DNA from: OLB11 sp044234005
GTDB taxonomy: Bacteria > Bacteroidota > Bacteroidia > Chitinophagales > Chitinophagaceae
Direction of reading: 5' to 3'
NCBI GenBank assembly: GCA_044234005.1
Contig: JBIIJE010000030.1
Span: forward strand, 1 to 24,238
DNA: 24,238 nucleotides
This document shows, piece after piece, positions 7,688-15,975 of the stretch. The notes beneath the pieces were generated by a model. The model made no database searches. It worked only from the letters and a program-made list of their open reading frames with translations, and was not told the DNA's origin. Numbering within the stretch: position 1 is the first letter of the stretch; each line of letters starts with the position of its first letter. A program made the translations under genes and the position numbers.

Positions 7688-8815
7688 TTAAGCTATTGCT
7701 TTCTGCTTAAAAATGAGTTGTTGAATGCGTAAAGATAAGGAATGAAAGAGAATTTTGGTATTCGCATTACGTTCAATTTGATAAATCGATTCGTCAATCA
7801 TTGAGCAAATTGTATTTACTAAAGTATAATTAACACCTTTCGCAAGCAGGATTTCAATAATTTTTTGTTCTGTTTCTAGTAAAGTGAGATGTTGTATACC
7901 TATGTGTTGGGCTCGAATCGCTTCCTCCAGAAGCTGCATATAATATTGCAGAAACTTTTTTTGTGCGTCTTTGCTTTTTTCGCTGATTTCTGTAATCCAA
8001 TTAACCAATTCTATTCCCTTATTGGCATACAAACAATTAAGCCAGGTCCGGAGCAGTAAAATCAAATCGTCATCGTGTGTTATTAATAGCTGTTGCGCTT
8101 GAAAGTAATTGCCATCAGCCAAGCGGGCTATTTGCAGCGCTTCTTCAGGATTTACTTGCTGTTCTATCAGTGCTTTTTGAATTTCGGTTTCTTGTAACCT
8201 TTCGAGCATAAATAGTTGAGTGCGTGATTGAATGGTGAGTAAAACCTTCTCTAAATTATGTGCTACAAACAGCAAAATAGTATTTGTGGTAGGTTCTTCA
8301 ATAAGTTTCAATAATACATTACCCTCATTACCTAAATACTCCGGATACCACATGATGAGTACTTTGTATTTGCTTTCAAAACTTCGCAATTGTAGTTTCT
8401 GAATAATTTCACGGCACTCGTTGGCTGTAATATTACCTTGCTTCTCGGTGTCAAGTGCTTTGAGCCAATAGGTATCGTCGAGGTAAGGCTGTTTCAAAAT
8501 TTGTTCTCGAAAGTCTACTATAAAATCATTGCTAACAGGTGTTTTGTTGTTATCTTTCTTGAAAGTTGGAAATGAATAATGTACGTCTGGATGTTGAAGT
8601 TTTTTATTTTTTATACAAGCGGCGCAATCACCGCATGAGTCAAATTCACTTCTATTTTTACACATAATGTATTGCGCTGTGGCAAGCGCTAGTGGCAATC
8701 CTCCACTTCCTTCTTTGCCAAGCAGCATGCAAGCATGTGGCATATGATTTCGATTGATTAAATCAATCAAATGTTTTTTTAATGATTGCTGACCAACAAC
8801 TTCACAAAACTGCAT
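7688..8815 (-). CDS. holB: DNA polymerase III delta' subunit
   Basis: A clamp-loader subunit that helps place the sliding clamp on primed DNA. The four-Cys zinc module has the spacing of E. coli delta': Cys 52-x8-Cys 61-x2-Cys 64-x2-Cys 67, followed by HPDVH. Other markers are LIEEPTTNT (171-179) at the Walker B/sensor region and the SRT motif at 197-199. The P-loop position reads GKEGSGGLPLA (33-43) and lacks the ATP-binding Lys, consistent with a delta' subunit that does not hydrolyse ATP. At 375 residues it is of normal Bacteroidota length. Only 9 bp separate it from the stop of the SPFH gene upstream, and ricT follows, so the three are likely one transcript. Confidence 0.92.
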   Translation of the reverse strand: MQFCEVVGQQSLKKHLIDLINRNHMPHACMLLGKEGSGGLPLALATAQYIMCKNRSEFDSCGDCAACIKNKKLQHPDVHYSFPTFKKDNNKTPVSNDFIVDFREQILKQPYLDDTYWLKALDTEKQGNITANECREIIQKLQLRSFESKYKVLIMWYPEYLGNEGNVLLKLIEEPTTNTILLFVAHNLEKVLLTIQSRTQLFMLERLQETEIQKALIEQQVNPEEALQIARLADGNYFQAQQLLITHDDDLILLLRTWLNCLYANKGIELVNWITEISEKSKDAQKKFLQYYMQLLEEAIRAQHIGIQHLTLLETEQKIIEILLAKGVNYTLVNTICSMIDESIYQIERNANTKILFHSLSLRIQQLIFKQKAIA

Positions 8816-8824
8816 GAATACTTT

Positions 8825-9757
8825 CTATTTCTTTATATCGGCATTGGTGACACTCATCAGCTCGTGCATGGTACGTTGCATTTTATCTACTGATCCATCT
8901 AAGAAAATTGTATTTCCTTTGCCATTTTCAGCAAAATGCTTAATGGATTCTGTCCACATAGAAAATAAAATAAATGAGGCATCCAATTTAGCATCTTCCA
9001 TTTCTTTAGCCGCGCTTGCCATACCTTTAGCTACCTCTGCGCGAAATAAAGCCACACCTTGACCACGCAATTGAGCCGCTAATTTTTCAGCTTGCGCTTG
9101 TATTTGAATTGAATTACCTTCTGCTTCAGCGGCTTTAGTTTTTGTAATAAGCAAGGCCTGTCCTTCATTTTCAGCAGCGGCTTTTAGATTATTACTACTT
9201 ACAACTCGAGCCATAGATTTCATAATTTCTTCATCAAAGAAAATATCATTAATTTGTAAATCTATTAGATGATAACCCCAGCTTTCGAGCTGTGTATCAA
9301 TTTGCTCTTTTACATGCAAAATAATTTCGCCGCGTAAGCCCAGAATTTCCGATTGACGTTTGGTAGCTACGAAAGCACGTATAGAACCTTCAATAGTTCT
9401 GATTAAAGCTTGCATGAGACTTCTTTCGTCAACAAACTTAAAGGCCACATTTTTTATTGAATCTTCATCTTGATTATAAACTGCATACAAAAGCATGGCT
9501 TTAAAATTAACATTGGCTTGATCAAGGGTGATGGCCTGGAATTGTAATTCGGAAGACTTGTTTTGAATTGAAATGCGTTTATAAATCACTTCAAGAAATG
9601 GGATTTTGAAATTTAAACCTGGATAAAGTAAACGCCTGTACTTTCCGAACATGGTAAGTACAGCAATGTTACCTTGCTGCACCGTAACTAAACCCGAAAA
9701 GATGATTGCTACAATAGCTAGTATGATAATGAATAAAGGACTTGTGAAGAAACTCAT
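8825..9757 (-). CDS. SPFH/band 7 domain membrane-anchored protein
   Basis: A 310-residue slipin/HflK-like protein. One N-terminal membrane anchor (residues 5-25, SPLFIIILAIVAIIFSGLV) precedes the SPFH domain, recognisable from VQQGNIAVLTMFGKYRRLLYPG, the IQNKSSELQF strand and the LGLRGEIILHVKEQID region. Residues ~180-245 form an Ala/Glu/Gln-rich coiled coil (ENEGQALLITKTKAAEAEG) typical of oligomerising SPFH proteins. Such proteins form large rings or cages at membranes and often regulate proteases or membrane microdomains. No protease or NfeD partner is adjacent; instead the gene leads the holB-ricT transcript with a 9-bp spacing. The exact role is not determinable from sequence. Confidence 0.9.
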   Translation of the reverse strand: MSFFTSPLFIIILAIVAIIFSGLVTVQQGNIAVLTMFGKYRRLLYPGLNFKIPFLEVIYKRISIQNKSSELQFQAITLDQANVNFKAMLLYAVYNQDEDSIKNVAFKFVDERSLMQALIRTIEGSIRAFVATKRQSEILGLRGEIILHVKEQIDTQLESWGYHLIDLQINDIFFDEEIMKSMARVVSSNNLKAAAENEGQALLITKTKAAEAEGNSIQIQAQAEKLAAQLRGQGVALFRAEVAKGMASAAKEMEDAKLDASFILFSMWTESIKHFAENGKGNTIFLDGSVDKMQRTMHELMSVTNADIKK

Positions 9758-9854
9758 AGTTGTAATTTTTATTTAAAGTGTAAATGTAGTTCGAAAAATC
9801 AATTGAAGAGTATTTGCTTTTGTGAAAGGCATTACAGAAAAGTTTACTAGAAAA

Positions 9855-10289
9855 TTATTGTTTAAACTCCAATGCAAGTAACAAAGCTTCAGGTATAGCT
9901 AAAGTGCGCTTGGTTTCATAATCATAACATATCATGCCCGTTTTTATATAGGCTATATCCAGTTTTTTTTCTTGACGCTGACAACTAATTTTGTAATACA
10001 TGTCAAAGCCAATGTTGCTGCTAGTTTCGACGGCAATTTCTACCTTGAGCATATCGCCATGAAAAGCTTCTGCTTTGTATTGTAATGCCGCATCAGCCAT
10101 AATCAGCCCAACACCAAAGCAGTTCATTTCAGTCATTTGCCATTGCCAGAAGAATCCAATTCGGGCTTCATGTGCAATGCTTAAAAAAGCATCATTACCA
10201 ACATGTCCACCATAATTAATATCACTAATTCGAACGCGAATATGCGTTAAATAGATAAATGGAGAAGGGAAGCTTATTTTAATGCGCAT
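9855..10289 (-). CDS. Acyl-CoA thioesterase, hotdog fold
   Basis: A 144-residue single hotdog-domain protein of the 4-hydroxybenzoyl-CoA thioesterase/YbgC type. The signature near the N-terminus, ISDINYGGHVGNDAFL (21-36), has the catalytic Asp (D23) and the conserved His-x2-Asn spacing, followed by HEARIGFF (40-47), where the helix of this family normally sits. Such enzymes hydrolyse acyl-CoA esters in the cytoplasm, and the substrate cannot be read from sequence. It follows rdgB with a 32-bp gap and is probably co-transcribed. Length and motifs are complete, with no sign of truncation. Confidence 0.88.
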   Translation of the reverse strand: MRIKISFPSPFIYLTHIRVRISDINYGGHVGNDAFLSIAHEARIGFFWQWQMTEMNCFGVGLIMADAALQYKAEAFHGDMLKVEIAVETSSNIGFDMYYKISCQRQEKKLDIAYIKTGMICYDYETKRTLAIPEALLLALEFKQ

Positions 10290-10321
10290 GTAAAGTTGTG
10301 TATAAATGAGAAATCTAAGTT

Positions 10322-10918
10322 TTAGCTAAGCCTTATAGGTAAATGAGAATTTAAATATTCAATTAATAATGCAATTGCTTTACCTCTATGGCTAATCGTA
10401 TTTTTTTCTTCAGAACTTAGCTGAGCAAAGCTTTGTTTATACCCCATGGGAATAAAAATTGGGTCATACCCAAATCCATCTTCCCCCATTTCTTGGTGTG
10501 TAATTTCGCCTTTGCAGATGCCTTCAAATTGATGAGTTTCGTTATCAAGTAGTAAGGTAATTACTGTTTTAAAGTAAGCGTTTCGGTTGGGGGCATCGCC
10601 CAAAAGATGCAGTACTTTTTCAATATTCTCTTTGGAGTTGGCATTTTCACCAGCATATCTTGCTGAAAAGACCCCTGGCTCACCATTTAAACTTTCAATA
10701 AATAGGCCAGTATCCTCGCTAAAGCAGTAGTTATACCCAGTCGCATTTTTCACTTGCTGGCTTTTATACTTCGAATTTTCCGACAGGGTAGCATATGGTT
10801 CTGGTATTTCAGCGTCATACCCAATATCACGAAGGCTTAGAAATTGAATTTTGCCCTCCATAATTTGGCTTACTTCTTGAAGTTTATGCTGATTGTTGGT
10901 GCAAAAAACAAGTTTCAT
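10322..10918 (-). CDS. rdgB: XTP/dITP diphosphatase (Ham1/RdgB family)
   Basis: This house-cleaning enzyme hydrolyses dITP, ITP and XTP to monophosphates, keeping deaminated purines out of DNA and RNA. All family motifs are visible: the N-terminal CTNNQHK (6-12) with the phosphate-binding Lys 12, the metal-binding SEDTGL (67-72), SLNGEPGVFSARYAGE (76-91), GEDGFGYDPIF (145-155) and SHRGKA (176-181). The 198-residue length is typical. It lies 84 bp downstream of the gene at 11003-11461 and 32 bp upstream of the thioesterase gene on the same strand. Confidence 0.96.
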   Translation of the reverse strand: MKLVFCTNNQHKLQEVSQIMEGKIQFLSLRDIGYDAEIPEPYATLSENSKYKSQQVKNATGYNYCFSEDTGLFIESLNGEPGVFSARYAGENANSKENIEKVLHLLGDAPNRNAYFKTVITLLLDNETHQFEGICKGEITHQEMGEDGFGYDPIFIPMGYKQSFAQLSSEEKNTISHRGKAIALLIEYLNSHLPIRLS

Positions 10919-11002
10919 ATTGGAAATAAATGAGTGTTTGAGAAGTTAAAGTTTGGTCGAGTTGCCACTAATAGGCTTGTCGACTGTGAAAAGAATAACA
11001 TG

Positions 11003-11461
11003 TTAAGGAATTTTGAAAAGAGGTTTCAGGCCTTGCGTCCACATGGCTATTTTTAAATTTCCATCTTTGGCGATAGCGGGCAAACTGTCACAGAGTAATA
11101 TTTTTATCTGATTAAAACGGAAAGGTTTATACTTGGGTTTTTGCAATTTCATCATATCCGTGTCGAGGCTCATGCCAAACAAAATTATGGTTTCAGGATT
11201 ATGTTTAGTTATTAACGGCCTTATCATATCTGCGCTTGTGGCTGCTATTAAATAATAATCATCTTGGGCAAGTTGGCAAGCTTGTAACATTTTACTAAGC
11301 AAGGCTTCATCTCCTGCGTCGTACTCTGTTGACTTAATAATCACTAATATCCTTTTTTTATAATTACCAGCTAATATTTGTGTCAAAGATTCATTTTCAA
11401 AATTTTCGTACAAAATGTCAGTATAAATGTGCAGAACTTCATCTGCTGAAAGCCCAATCAT
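11003..11461 (-). CDS. Conserved protein of unknown function, possibly DNA polymerase III psi-like
   Basis: A 152-residue cytoplasmic protein, with no signal peptide or membrane segment, that I do not assign to a named family. Its pattern is distinctive: EALLSKMLQACQLAQDDYYL (52-71), a central hydrophobic strand TIILFGM (91-97), a strand and short helix KILLCDSLPAIAKD (119-132), and a C-terminal helix with an aromatic WTQGLKPLF (141-149). I recall similar proteins across Bacteroidota. The order of elements is reminiscent of the small HolD (psi) subunit of the polymerase III clamp loader, but that resemblance is weak and from memory. It starts 69 bp from ilvE on the opposite strand, and rdgB lies downstream. 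Confidence 0.6.
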   Translation of the reverse strand: MIGLSADEVLHIYTDILYENFENESLTQILAGNYKKRILVIIKSTEYDAGDEALLSKMLQACQLAQDDYYLIAATSADMIRPLITKHNPETIILFGMSLDTDMMKLQKPKYKPFRFNQIKILLCDSLPAIAKDGNLKIAMWTQGLKPLFKIP

Positions 11462-11530
11462 TCAACAAATATGGATTTTTTTTTGTTGTTTTGCAACGGA
11501 AGTTCATTCTAAAATTAAAATTTTTCACTT

Positions 11531-12589
11531 ATGAGCATTACCACTGATAAAGTTCTTGATAGCAGAGCCAACCAGGTTGACCCTGCGAACATTCAGTTTG
11601 GCAAAACATATTCCGACCATATGTTGGTTGCAGATTGTATCGATGGAATTTGGCAAGATCCTAAAATAGTGCCTTATGGAAACATTAGTATGAGTCCAGC
11701 CACTACCTTTATACATTATGGCCAATCTATTTTTGAAGGAATAAAAGCCTATAAGAATAAAGAAGAGGAGGTGAGTATTTTTCGTCCTTATGACAATTGG
11801 ACTCGTTTCAATCGATCTGCTGAGCGCATGGCCATGCCACATGTTCCTGAAGATATTTTTATAGGAGGAATGAAAGAGCTTGTCAGTCTCGATAGAGATT
11901 GGGTGCCAACTTCAGAAGGATGTTCTCTTTATATTCGTCCATTTATGTTTGCAACGGATGAATTTATAGGTGTTAAGCCAGCCGAGAATTTCAGATTTAT
12001 GATAATTACTTCTCCGGCAGGGGCTTACTACAGCAAGCCAACACGTATTTATGTTCAGAAGAAATATGTACGTGCATTTCCTGGGGGTATTGGTTTTACA
12101 AAAGCAGCTGGTAACTATGGAGCCACTATGTTGCCTACTTTGGAGATAAAAAACTTAAACTACGATCAAATACTTTGGACTGATGCCATCGAACATAAAT
12201 TTGTACAGGAAATTGGAACAATGAATGTATTTTTTGTGCTTGGCAATAAAGTTATTACGCCCGATTTAAGTGAGGGTACTATTTTGGCTGGTGTAACGCG
12301 AGATAGCATCATTAAGTTATTAAAGGAAAGAGGAATTATTGTTGAGGAACGTCCATTGTCGATGCAAGAAATAGTGGATAGTTACAAAAAAGGAGAGTTT
12401 AGAGAGGCTTTCGGTGCTGGCACTGCAGCAGTAATAGCGCCAATTGCAGAACTTTTTTACGAAGGGGAAACAATTTATCCAGCTTCACAAGAAAAATGGG
12501 AAATATCAAATTGGTTAAAAAAAGAATTAATAGATATAAGATATGGTGCTGTAGCTGATAGGCATCATTGGATGTATAAAGTGTGTTAA
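11531..12589 (+). CDS. ilvE: Branched-chain-amino-acid aminotransferase
   Basis: A PLP-dependent fold-type IV transaminase for the last step of Leu, Ile and Val synthesis and the first step of their breakdown. The 352-residue length fits the long form of the family. Motifs are FIHYGQSIFEGIKAY (60-74), LYIRPFMFATD (133-143), the PLP Lys in GFTKAAGNYGA (K191), FVQEIGTMNVFFV (224-236) with the conserved Glu (E227) before the IGTMN motif, GVTRDSI (254-260) and FGAGTAA (294-300) for phosphate binding. The start is the ATG at 11531, after an AT-rich leader with no clear promoter match. The other branched-chain biosynthesis genes are not nearby, so this copy stands alone. Confidence 0.96.
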   Translation: MSITTDKVLDSRANQVDPANIQFGKTYSDHMLVADCIDGIWQDPKIVPYGNISMSPATTFIHYGQSIFEGIKAYKNKEEEVSIFRPYDNWTRFNRSAERMAMPHVPEDIFIGGMKELVSLDRDWVPTSEGCSLYIRPFMFATDEFIGVKPAENFRFMIITSPAGAYYSKPTRIYVQKKYVRAFPGGIGFTKAAGNYGATMLPTLEIKNLNYDQILWTDAIEHKFVQEIGTMNVFFVLGNKVITPDLSEGTILAGVTRDSIIKLLKERGIIVEERPLSMQEIVDSYKKGEFREAFGAGTAAVIAPIAELFYEGETIYPASQEKWEISNWLKKELIDIRYGAVADRHHWMYKVC

Positions 12590-12655
12590 GCGCTTGAACA
12601 TCTTTCGGGTACTTCAAAATTATTTTAAAAAGCAAGGTTTCAGATTCGTAAGAGT

Positions 12656-13633
12656 ATGGTAAAAATTGGTGTGGTAGGATGTGGGCATATTGGTAAAATT
12701 CATATCGAACAACTTAAGCAAATAAGTGAGGTTTCATTAATAGGCGTGTTGGATAAGAGAATAGAGACTGCTAAAACTGTAAGTATTCAATTTGGGATAC
12801 CATTTTGTAGTAATCTTGAGGAGTTATTGCAAATTACCGAAGCAATAATTATTGCAACCGATTCTGATTCTCATTTTGAAATTGCACAACAGTGTATTAA
12901 AGCAGGTAAACATGTTTTTATAGAAAAGCCTCTCACACTTGATATTTCACAAGCACTCGAATTGGTGCATATGAGTAAAGAAAGTAATGTGTATTGTATG
13001 GTTGGTCATGTTGAACGATTTAATATAGCCTATACTTCAGTTAAAAGGTTAATCCTAAATCCACTTTTTATTGAGTCGCATCGTTTAGCTAGTTTTTCTA
13101 GTAAGCTAGCCACAGAAAGTGTTGTCTTAGATTTGATGATACACGATATTGATATTGTGCTGAGTCTTGTAAAAAGTGAAATAAATCGTATTTCAGCAAC
13201 AGGTGTAAAAGTGATTTCCGATTCCATCGATATTGCCAATGCTCGTATTGAATTTTCGAACGGTTGTATAGCGAATTTAACCGCCAGTCGTATTTCGCAA
13301 TATGCTATGCGTAAAACACGTGTATTTCAGCAAGACAAGTATTTCAATATTGATTTTTTGCATCGCGAAAGTGAAGTCGTGGAATTAATTGATGCGAATC
13401 ATGCGAAATACAATCCGGATTTACAAGCCATACAAGTTGCCAATCAAGCCACAAAATATTTATATATTGAGCAGTGGAAAAACCTAGAGAATAATGCCAT
13501 TTTAGACGAAATGAAAAATTTTGTAGAAAGTATTCAAATGCGGAAAACTCCTATCATATCAGCTGAGGTAGCATACACATCTATGCAAGTAGCAGATAAA
13601 ATCTTGAAAAAAATATATTCTTTGAATGATTGA
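12656..13633 (+). CDS. Gfo/Idh/MocA family NAD(P)-dependent dehydrogenase
   Basis: A 325-residue sugar-type oxidoreductase. The N-terminal Rossmann fold shows GVVGCGHIGKIH (5-16), and the family hallmark EKP follows at 90-92. The C-terminal substrate half carries VGHVERFN (116-123), LASFSSK (144-150) and LDLMIHDIDI (158-167), with His 163 and Asp 164 in the catalytic region. The VGHVERFN plus DLMIHDID combination recalls UDP-GlcNAc 3-dehydrogenases (GnnA) that work with a GnnB aminotransferase in lipid A synthesis, but no GnnB or lpx gene is adjacent, so the substrate stays open. It lies 66 bp after ilvE and 39 bp before the lipoprotein and sugar transferase genes, which supports a role in envelope or surface sugar synthesis (inference). 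Confidence 0.88.
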   Translation: MVKIGVVGCGHIGKIHIEQLKQISEVSLIGVLDKRIETAKTVSIQFGIPFCSNLEELLQITEAIIIATDSDSHFEIAQQCIKAGKHVFIEKPLTLDISQALELVHMSKESNVYCMVGHVERFNIAYTSVKRLILNPLFIESHRLASFSSKLATESVVLDLMIHDIDIVLSLVKSEINRISATGVKVISDSIDIANARIEFSNGCIANLTASRISQYAMRKTRVFQQDKYFNIDFLHRESEVVELIDANHAKYNPDLQAIQVANQATKYLYIEQWKNLENNAILDEMKNFVESIQMRKTPIISAEVAYTSMQVADKILKKIYSLND

Positions 13634-13672
13634 TATACTAAAATCTTTTTTTTTACGTTAAAACTTAGTAGC

Positions 13673-14539
13673 ATGAGAAAAATTTACCCACTTTTATTGA
13701 CGCTTTGCTTTTATTTGATTTTTTCGTCTTGTAATTTAATTAATCCTAAAGAAGATGTTCCCACTTTTATTCAAATTGATAGCGTGCAAGTAACACCTAG
13801 CAATTTAGCGGAACATGGAAGTGTAAGTCATAAAATCAGTGATGTGTGGGTTTACTACGATCGAGAATTATTGGGTGCATTTGAATTGCCAGCTCGCATA
13901 CCTGTGCTTGCCAAAAGCAATGGTTCCATACAGGTATTTGCAGGCATCTGGGATAACGGCTTGGGTGCAACTCGAGCAAGATACCCTTTTTATAAACCTT
14001 ATGAAACAAATTTTGTGGTTTCAGCTGGTAATACGCTTCAAGTTAATCCAATATTCAGTTATTATGAGGCCTCATCATCGGATATTACTTATCAGATAGA
14101 AAATTTTGAACAAGGAAATATTTTTAAAAAATTTAGTGGAGATACAAATATGGTAAGAACCAATAATTCAAATGAAGTGCTTGAAGGGGAGTGGGCAGGT
14201 AAATTATTCTTGACCGATACTGCAAATAAAGCAGAAATCATGACTGATCAGGCTATCACGATTGCGCCGAATAATGATGCTTATCTCGAATTTAATTATA
14301 AAAGTGAAATGCCTTTTGCGGTAAAGGTAAGAGTGGAGCATAATGGCGCCATTAATTATTTAGATATTATAAGTTTAAGAGCTCGAGATTCTTGGACCAA
14401 AGCTTATCTCAATATCAAAGGTTTTCCAAACGCATATCAAGGGTCGAAATTGCAATTTTATTTTGCATGCAACTTACCAAGTGGTCAAACAAATGCGACA
14501 ATGTTGATAGATAATTTTAAAATTATTCGATTTAATTAG
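13673..14539 (+). CDS. Lipoprotein of unknown function with a C-terminal beta-sandwich-like region
   Basis: A 288-residue exported lipoprotein. The signal peptide MRKIYPLLLTLCFYLIFSSC has a lipobox with Cys at residue 20, followed by NLINPKED. A central region (about 30-135) is rich in beta strands, including DVWVYYDRELLGAFELPARI and a Gly/Asn-rich GIWDNGLG. From about residue 145 the pattern of short strands and the ending NATMLIDNFKIIRF resemble a carbohydrate-binding-like jelly roll, where a final 'IDN(I/F)' strand is common. No catalytic motif is visible. It is 12 bp before the sugar transferase start, so the two are co-transcribed and the protein may act at the surface with the glycan made by its neighbours (inference). 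Confidence 0.7.
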   Translation: MRKIYPLLLTLCFYLIFSSCNLINPKEDVPTFIQIDSVQVTPSNLAEHGSVSHKISDVWVYYDRELLGAFELPARIPVLAKSNGSIQVFAGIWDNGLGATRARYPFYKPYETNFVVSAGNTLQVNPIFSYYEASSSDITYQIENFEQGNIFKKFSGDTNMVRTNNSNEVLEGEWAGKLFLTDTANKAEIMTDQAITIAPNNDAYLEFNYKSEMPFAVKVRVEHNGAINYLDIISLRARDSWTKAYLNIKGFPNAYQGSKLQFYFACNLPSGQTNATMLIDNFKIIRFN

Positions 14540-14551
14540 TAATACTAGCGA

Positions 14552-15973
14552 TTGAAGAATAAAGTACACATAGGTATATTTTTATACGGTCTTGCAGATT
14601 ATTTTTCTGCTTTATGCGCATGGTTTGGTTTTCTTTTCTATCGAAAAAATGCTGCACATCCTATCACTTATGATTATTTTGTTCATCAATTAACGCTGAA
14701 AGATGCATTCATGTGTTTGTTAATTGTGCCTTTTGTTTGGATTCTATTGCACATGTTCTCTGGCGCATATTTTAACCTTTATCGTAAATCAAGATTAATC
14801 GAAATTTATCGAACCATCATAATCACCTTGCTTGGAGCATTGTGCATTTATTTTGTAGTTATCATCGATGATGAAACCGTTGATGTAGGTTATTTCTATC
14901 GCTCATTTTTTGTTTATTTTATAATTCAATTTATGTTGACTTCTCTAGGTCGCATTTTTGTATTGCGTTCCGTAAAAAGTAACATCAATCACGAAAAATT
15001 TGGACATAATACCTTGATGATAGGGGGCAATCAACAAGCTATTGCGTGCTATAGAGAAATAGTTGAGAATGAAGTTAAGTTGGGATACTTTTTTAAAGGT
15101 TTCGTTTATGCCGATAATTCAGGTCAAAATGGTATGAGCCAATATTTAAAGAAGCTTGGAAGTATCGATGAGTTAGAAAAAATAATTGATGAACATAAGA
15201 TTGAAGAAGTTGTAATTGCTATTGATACAGCAGAACATGACAAGTTACAAGACATATTAGCCAAGCTTTCACATAGGCAAGTGATTATAAAAATTACACC
15301 TGATTTATACGATATTATATCAGGTTCGGTTAAAACAAGTAATTTATTTGGTGCAGTCCTAATCGAAATTTATCCCGAGCTTATGCCTGATTGGCAGCGT
15401 GTTGTGAAGCGGACAATCGATATTTTTGCATCCATTTTTATATTGATTTTATTAAGTCCTGTATATATAATAGCGGCCTTGCGTGTAAAATTATCTTCTC
15501 CGGGGCCTATTTTTTACAAACAAGTTCGTATCGGTATTTATGGCAAACCTTTTATGATTTATAAATTTAGATCCATGGTGTTAGATGCAGAGGCTAATGG
15601 TCCTGCACTTTCAAGTGAAAATGACCCTCGCATCACCCCTTGGGGACGGTTTATGCGTAAATGGCGTATCGATGAGCTACCTCAGTTTTTCAATATTCTG
15701 AAAGGAGATATGTCCTTGGTTGGACCAAGACCTGAACGTCAGTTTTATATTGATATTATAGCAAAAACTAACCCGCACTATAAATATTTACACAAAGTAA
15801 AACCTGGATTAACCTCTTGGGGTATGGTGAAATTTGGTTATGCCGAAAACACTAAAGAAATGATTGAACGTATGAAGTATGATTTGCTGTACATCAAAAA
15901 CTGCTCGCTCGTTCTCGATTTTAAAATCATGATTTATACCATTTTTGTTATCTTGCAGGGCAGAGGCAAATAA
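14552..15973 (+). CDS. Polyprenyl-phosphate sugar phosphotransferase (WcaJ/PssA type)
   Basis: An initiating enzyme of surface or exopolysaccharide synthesis: it moves a sugar-1-phosphate from a nucleotide sugar to undecaprenyl phosphate at the inner membrane. The 473 residues comprise an N-terminal membrane block (about four helices, residues 8-140), a Rossmann-like region starting NTLMIGGNQQAI (153-164), a fifth hydrophobic segment at 289-312 and the C-terminal bacterial sugar transferase domain. That domain shows SPGPIFYKQVRIG, KFRSM (338-342), IDELPQFFN with its Asp-Glu pair, and GPRPE (391-395). The frame has a TAG at 14546-14548, and the first start codon after it is TTG at 14552; the next ATG would remove the first helix. 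The M1 peptidase gene starts 2 bp after its stop. Confidence 0.93.
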   Translation: MKNKVHIGIFLYGLADYFSALCAWFGFLFYRKNAAHPITYDYFVHQLTLKDAFMCLLIVPFVWILLHMFSGAYFNLYRKSRLIEIYRTIIITLLGALCIYFVVIIDDETVDVGYFYRSFFVYFIIQFMLTSLGRIFVLRSVKSNINHEKFGHNTLMIGGNQQAIACYREIVENEVKLGYFFKGFVYADNSGQNGMSQYLKKLGSIDELEKIIDEHKIEEVVIAIDTAEHDKLQDILAKLSHRQVIIKITPDLYDIISGSVKTSNLFGAVLIEIYPELMPDWQRVVKRTIDIFASIFILILLSPVYIIAALRVKLSSPGPIFYKQVRIGIYGKPFMIYKFRSMVLDAEANGPALSSENDPRITPWGRFMRKWRIDELPQFFNILKGDMSLVGPRPERQFYIDIIAKTNPHYKYLHKVKPGLTSWGMVKFGYAENTKEMIERMKYDLLYIKNCSLVLDFKIMIYTIFVILQGRGK

Positions 15974-15975
15974 AT

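Noticed and set aside
7688..8815. Missing P-loop Lys in HolB as a sign of inactivation
   Set aside because: Delta' subunits normally lack ATPase activity, and the zinc module and SRT motif are intact, so this is the normal state of the family.
12399..12635. Minus-strand open frame of 78 codons opposite the end of ilvE
   Set aside because: Antisense shadow with no family pattern.
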